Assembly (NCBI GenBank): GCA_943788495.1 | Contig: CALSQO010000001.1 | Coordinates: 1,116,001 to 1,180,000, forward strand | Length of the DNA stretch: 64,000 nt | DNA from: UA16 sp905478895 | GTDB lineage: Bacteria; Bacteroidota; Bacteroidia; Flavobacteriales_D; Sanyastnellaceae | Direction: 5' to 3' | In this document: one piece after another, positions 61,806-64,000 of the stretch | Layout: each line of letters begins with the position of its first letter | Position numbering within the stretch: the first letter of the stretch is position 1 | Translations under genes and position numbers: made by a program | Notes under the pieces: generated by a model | What the model was told of the DNA's origin: nothing | Seen by the model: the letters and a program-made list of their open reading frames with translations, nothing else | Database searches by the model: none

Positions 61806-62375
61806 ATGAAATTATTTGCCATGTCTTCATTAGGAAACGCATTAGGAACCCTTGCTCTCATATTCATCTTAGGCTCAACAGCGGAAGCGCAGCAAGCCAA
61901 AGTCAATTGGATGAGCTTGGAAGAGGCGGTAGCCGCTCAACAAGATGAGCCCCGAAAAATTGTCATGGACGTTTACACCCAATGGTGTGGACCGTGCAAG
62001 ATGATGATGTCGCGAACGTTCACCAATCAACAAGTCATTGATTACATGAATGCGAATTATTACTCTGTGAAATTTGATGCCGAATCCCCTAACCCTGTTC
62101 AATTCAAAGGAAAAACCTTCGAAAATCCAGGATGGAAGCAAAATGTTCGTGGGCGCAATAGCCCTCACCAACTATCACGTGCTTTGAATGTCAATGCTTA
62201 TCCCACCTTGGTTTATTTGGATGAAAATGCCGATGTCATTGCTCCGATCTCAGGGTACAAAACACCCGCTCAACTTGAAATGTATTTGAAGTTCTTCGTT
62301 GAAAAATTCGATGGAGATGTCGTTCAGGCGGAATGGGAGGCCTATCGAGATAGCTTCCAGCCCACTTTCCAATAA
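61806..62375 (+). CDS. Exported thioredoxin-fold protein
   Basis: A 189-aa protein from ATG 61806 (TTG 61794 is also in frame). The signal peptide is MSSLGNALGTLALIFILGSTAEA, so it acts in the periplasm. The thioredoxin domain has the redox motif in DVYTQWCGPCKMMMSRTFTN (~50-70) and the cis-Pro in NAYPTLVYLDENADV (~130). The segment NVRGRNSPHQLSRALNV links the two. The C-terminal ~45 residues are helical. It resembles thioredoxin/DUF255-like disulfide proteins that reduce or fold exported proteins; the partner is unknown. Confidence 0.85.
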   Translation: MKLFAMSSLGNALGTLALIFILGSTAEAQQAKVNWMSLEEAVAAQQDEPRKIVMDVYTQWCGPCKMMMSRTFTNQQVIDYMNANYYSVKFDAESPNPVQFKGKTFENPGWKQNVRGRNSPHQLSRALNVNAYPTLVYLDENADVIAPISGYKTPAQLEMYLKFFVEKFDGDVVQAEWEAYRDSFQPTFQ

Positions 62376-62413
62376 CGAGCGATTGGAGCGAGCAAGCGCT
62401 ACTGCACCAAGAC

Positions 62414-62430
62414 GCAGCCGCAATGGCTGC
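62414..62430 (+). other. Small hairpin between the thioredoxin-like gene and gltA
   Basis: GCAGCC-GCAAT-GGCTGC forms a 6-bp stem, but it has no T-run after it. It is at best a weak terminator or a leader structure; it lies upstream of the gltA promoter candidate. Confidence 0.3.
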
Positions 62431-62448
62431 AATCGGTCCACAATCTTG

Positions 62449-62456
62449 TATATTTG
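62449..62456 (+). promoter_or_regulatory. -7 box candidate for citrate synthase
   Basis: TATATTTG is a full TAnnTTTG match, 72 nt before the gltA ATG. No clear TTTG is present at -33. A leader of about 65 nt would result. Confidence 0.5.
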
Positions 62457-62528
62457 CAAAACTAGAACGCAGGTACACAATTAGTACGCATGCGCACTTG
62501 AACACAACACCAAATCCCTGCCTCTGAA

Positions 62529-63818
62529 ATGAGTGAAACAGCACGCATCATTCTCGATGGAACCGAATACGAATTTCCGGTCATCCAAGGAAGTGAGAAC
62601 GAAAAAGCCATCGACATTTCGAAACTCAGAGCGCAGTCTGGCTATATCACGCTGGATTATGGATTCAAAAACACGGGGTCAACCCAAAGTGCCATCACTT
62701 ATTTGGATGGTGAGAATGGAATCTTACGGTACCGCGGGTATGCCATTGAAGCTTTGGCAGATAAGGCTTCATTCCTTGAAGTAGCGTACTTGCTTATTTA
62801 CGGCGAACTGCCCAATGAAAAGCAGTTGACGTACTTCACCGACAGCATCACGCACCACACCTTGTTGCACGAAAACATGAAACGCTTTTTCGAAGCTTTT
62901 CCCGCAGGAGCGCATCCCATGGGCATGTTAAGTTCGATGATTTCAAGCTTGAGCACCTTTTATCCCGAATCGCAAAATCCGAATCGCTCGGTCGTCGATA
63001 TCGAAAAGACGATTCATCGATTGATTGCAAAGTTGCCCACACTAGCGGCGCAAGCGTACAAGCACAACACCGGACACCCTACAGTTTACCCATCCAACGA
63101 CTTGGGCTATTGTGGCAACTTCTTAAAGATGATGTTCGGTTTGCCTACTCAAGATTACGTGGTGGACCCAGTCGTTGAAAGCGCCATCAATAAACTCCTG
63201 ATCTTGCATGCAGACCACGAGCAAAACTGCTCCACTGCAACCGTAAGGGTTGTGGGTTCCTCACAAGCAAACTTGTACAGTTCGGTGTCTGCAGGTATCG
63301 CAGCACTTTGGGGACCACTGCACGGTGGAGCAAACCAAGCCGTCATTGAAATGTTAGAAGCCATCAAAGAAGACGGTGGCGATCTGCAGAAGTGGATCAA
63401 CAAAGCCAAGGATAAAAATGACTCCTTCCGATTGATGGGATTCGGGCACCGCGTGTACAAGAATTTTGACCCACGCGCCAAAATCATCAAGAAAGCTGCA
63501 GATGAAGTCTTGGAGCAACTGGGGATAGAGGACCCCGTTCTGGATATCGCCAAAGAACTGGAACAGGTAGCCCTCAACGATGAGTACTTCGTGGCACGCG
63601 GACTTTATCCGAATGTCGATTTTTACTCGGGCATCATCTATCGCGCCTTGAATATTCCGAAAGATATGTTCACCGTGATGTTCGCACTCGGACGATTGCC
63701 TGGATGGATTGCGCAATGGAAAGAAATGGTGGAAAATAGAGAGCCAATCGGACGTCCTCGACAAGTATTCACCGGTGCCAATGACCGTGCATTTGTGAAA
63801 TTGGAGCAACGCGATTAA
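62529..63818 (+). CDS. gltA: Citrate synthase
   Basis: Condenses acetyl-CoA and oxaloacetate, the first step of the citric acid cycle. The 429 aa match the type II (hexameric) GltA form: an N-terminal beta segment (IILDGTEYEFPVIQGSENEKAIDIS), GILRYRGYAIEALADKASFLEVAYLL, then active-site His in LLILHADHEQNCSTATVRVVGSSQANLYSSV (~res 220-250), ALWGPLHGGANQAVIEML, the second His in MGFGHRVYKNFDPRAKI (~305) and Asp in YPNVDFYSGIIYRAL (~362). An enoyl-CoA hydratase gene starts 11 nt later. Confidence 0.96.
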   Translation: MSETARIILDGTEYEFPVIQGSENEKAIDISKLRAQSGYITLDYGFKNTGSTQSAITYLDGENGILRYRGYAIEALADKASFLEVAYLLIYGELPNEKQLTYFTDSITHHTLLHENMKRFFEAFPAGAHPMGMLSSMISSLSTFYPESQNPNRSVVDIEKTIHRLIAKLPTLAAQAYKHNTGHPTVYPSNDLGYCGNFLKMMFGLPTQDYVVDPVVESAINKLLILHADHEQNCSTATVRVVGSSQANLYSSVSAGIAALWGPLHGGANQAVIEMLEAIKEDGGDLQKWINKAKDKNDSFRLMGFGHRVYKNFDPRAKIIKKAADEVLEQLGIEDPVLDIAKELEQVALNDEYFVARGLYPNVDFYSGIIYRALNIPKDMFTVMFALGRLPGWIAQWKEMVENREPIGRPRQVFTGANDRAFVKLEQRD

Positions 63819-63829
63819 TCCTAACCGCC

Positions 63830-64000
63830 ATGACCGATTCCGGAACAGTTGTTCTCAAAACGTCAAGTGGAGTAGGAACAATCGTATTCGAGCATCCCTC
63901 GAGCAATTCACTGCCCGGGGAGCTTTTGTCTAAGATTGCTGATTGCATCGATCAAGCAGGCCAAGATTCGAATTGCGCAGTTATCGTACTGAAATCCGGA
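63830..64000 (+). CDS. Enoyl-CoA hydratase/isomerase family protein, N-terminal part
   Basis: The reading frame opens at ATG 63830, 11 nt after gltA, and is cut by the right edge after 57 codons. The visible residues (MTDSGTVVLKTSSGVG, then IVFEHPSSNSLPGELLSKIADCIDQ and CAVIVLKSG) match the first two beta-strands and helix of crotonases, in which the usual NxP-N-x-L segment appears as SSNSLPG. Catalytic residues lie beyond the window. Spacing suggests co-transcription with gltA. Confidence 0.8.
   Translation, partial: MTDSGTVVLKTSSGVGTIVFEHPSSNSLPGELLSKIADCIDQAGQDSNCAVIVLKSG

Overview
The window is chromosomal DNA of a Bacteroidota bacterium, most likely a Flavobacteriales-type lineage. Evidence: a SusC/SusD pair, C-terminal type IX secretion (T9SS) sorting domains on several secreted proteins, T9SS components of PorT and PorE type, Bacteroidota-only families (DUF3276, DUF5683, DUF6702, WbqC-like), and promoter-like TAnnTTTG boxes in place of sigma-70 boxes. 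Coding density is very high and base composition is moderate. I see no tRNA, rRNA, CRISPR array, insertion sequence or prophage, so it reads as core genome plus one polysaccharide-utilisation locus. Family or genus cannot be fixed from the sequence alone.

Layout. (1) 1-9531: starch/alpha-glucan utilisation locus: T9SS-exported GH13 amylase (5' end outside the window), SusC, SusD, two small surface/periplasmic proteins and a GH13 lipoprotein. (2) 9544-13664: an unknown exported protein, a PQQ-dependent aldose dehydrogenase with a T9SS tail, and a TonB-dependent receptor resembling the PQQ receptor PqqU. (3) 13657-16166: PorE-like OmpA protein and a YfcE-type phosphoesterase. (4) 16343-22108: rho (split by a one-base frameshift in a tandem repeat), DUF4199 protein, PorT, a CapD-type nucleotide-sugar dehydratase and YigZ, closed by a strong bidirectional terminator. 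(5) 22194-33817: FG-GAP/ASPIC surface protein, mtaB, lgt, an ECF sigma-factor trio, msrB, a DEAD-box helicase and a large PKD/CHU_C secreted protein. (6) 33910-43254: DUF3276 protein, parAB, DUF5683, lepB, WbqC-like, gcvT, comB, a phospholipase C/S1-P1-like enzyme and a queuosine-mannosyltransferase-like protein. (7) 43256-50852: thioesterase, dnaA, a small phosphatase, an RsmI-like methylase, an FKBP-like lipoprotein, NrnA-like DHH enzyme, DUF6702, nth and an ATP-grasp orphan. (8) 50821-57873 on the minus strand: thrC, thrB, thrA, fabI and a GlcD-type oxidase. (9) 57944-64000: dipeptidyl peptidase IV, POT peptide transporter, thioredoxin-like protein, citrate synthase and the start of an enoyl-CoA hydratase.

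How it works together. The Sus-like locus would cut alpha-glucan outside the cell (T9SS amylase), import oligosaccharides (SusCD) and trim them with the lipoprotein GH13. The next genes look like a sugar-oxidising enzyme together with a receptor that could supply its cofactor. DPP IV plus POT forms a peptide-scavenging pair. Many neighbours overlap by 4 nt (ATGA), suggesting translational coupling, and convergent gene pairs are packed end to end with almost no intrinsic terminators.

The most notable observations are the frameshifted rho and its structured leader, the PQQ dehydrogenase/PqqU-like pair, a bacterial queuosine-mannosyltransferase homologue, a structured non-coding stretch before parA, and a set of promoter-like boxes lying 4-5 nt before start codons, which suggests leaderless mRNAs. 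No wholly new multi-gene system is evident.
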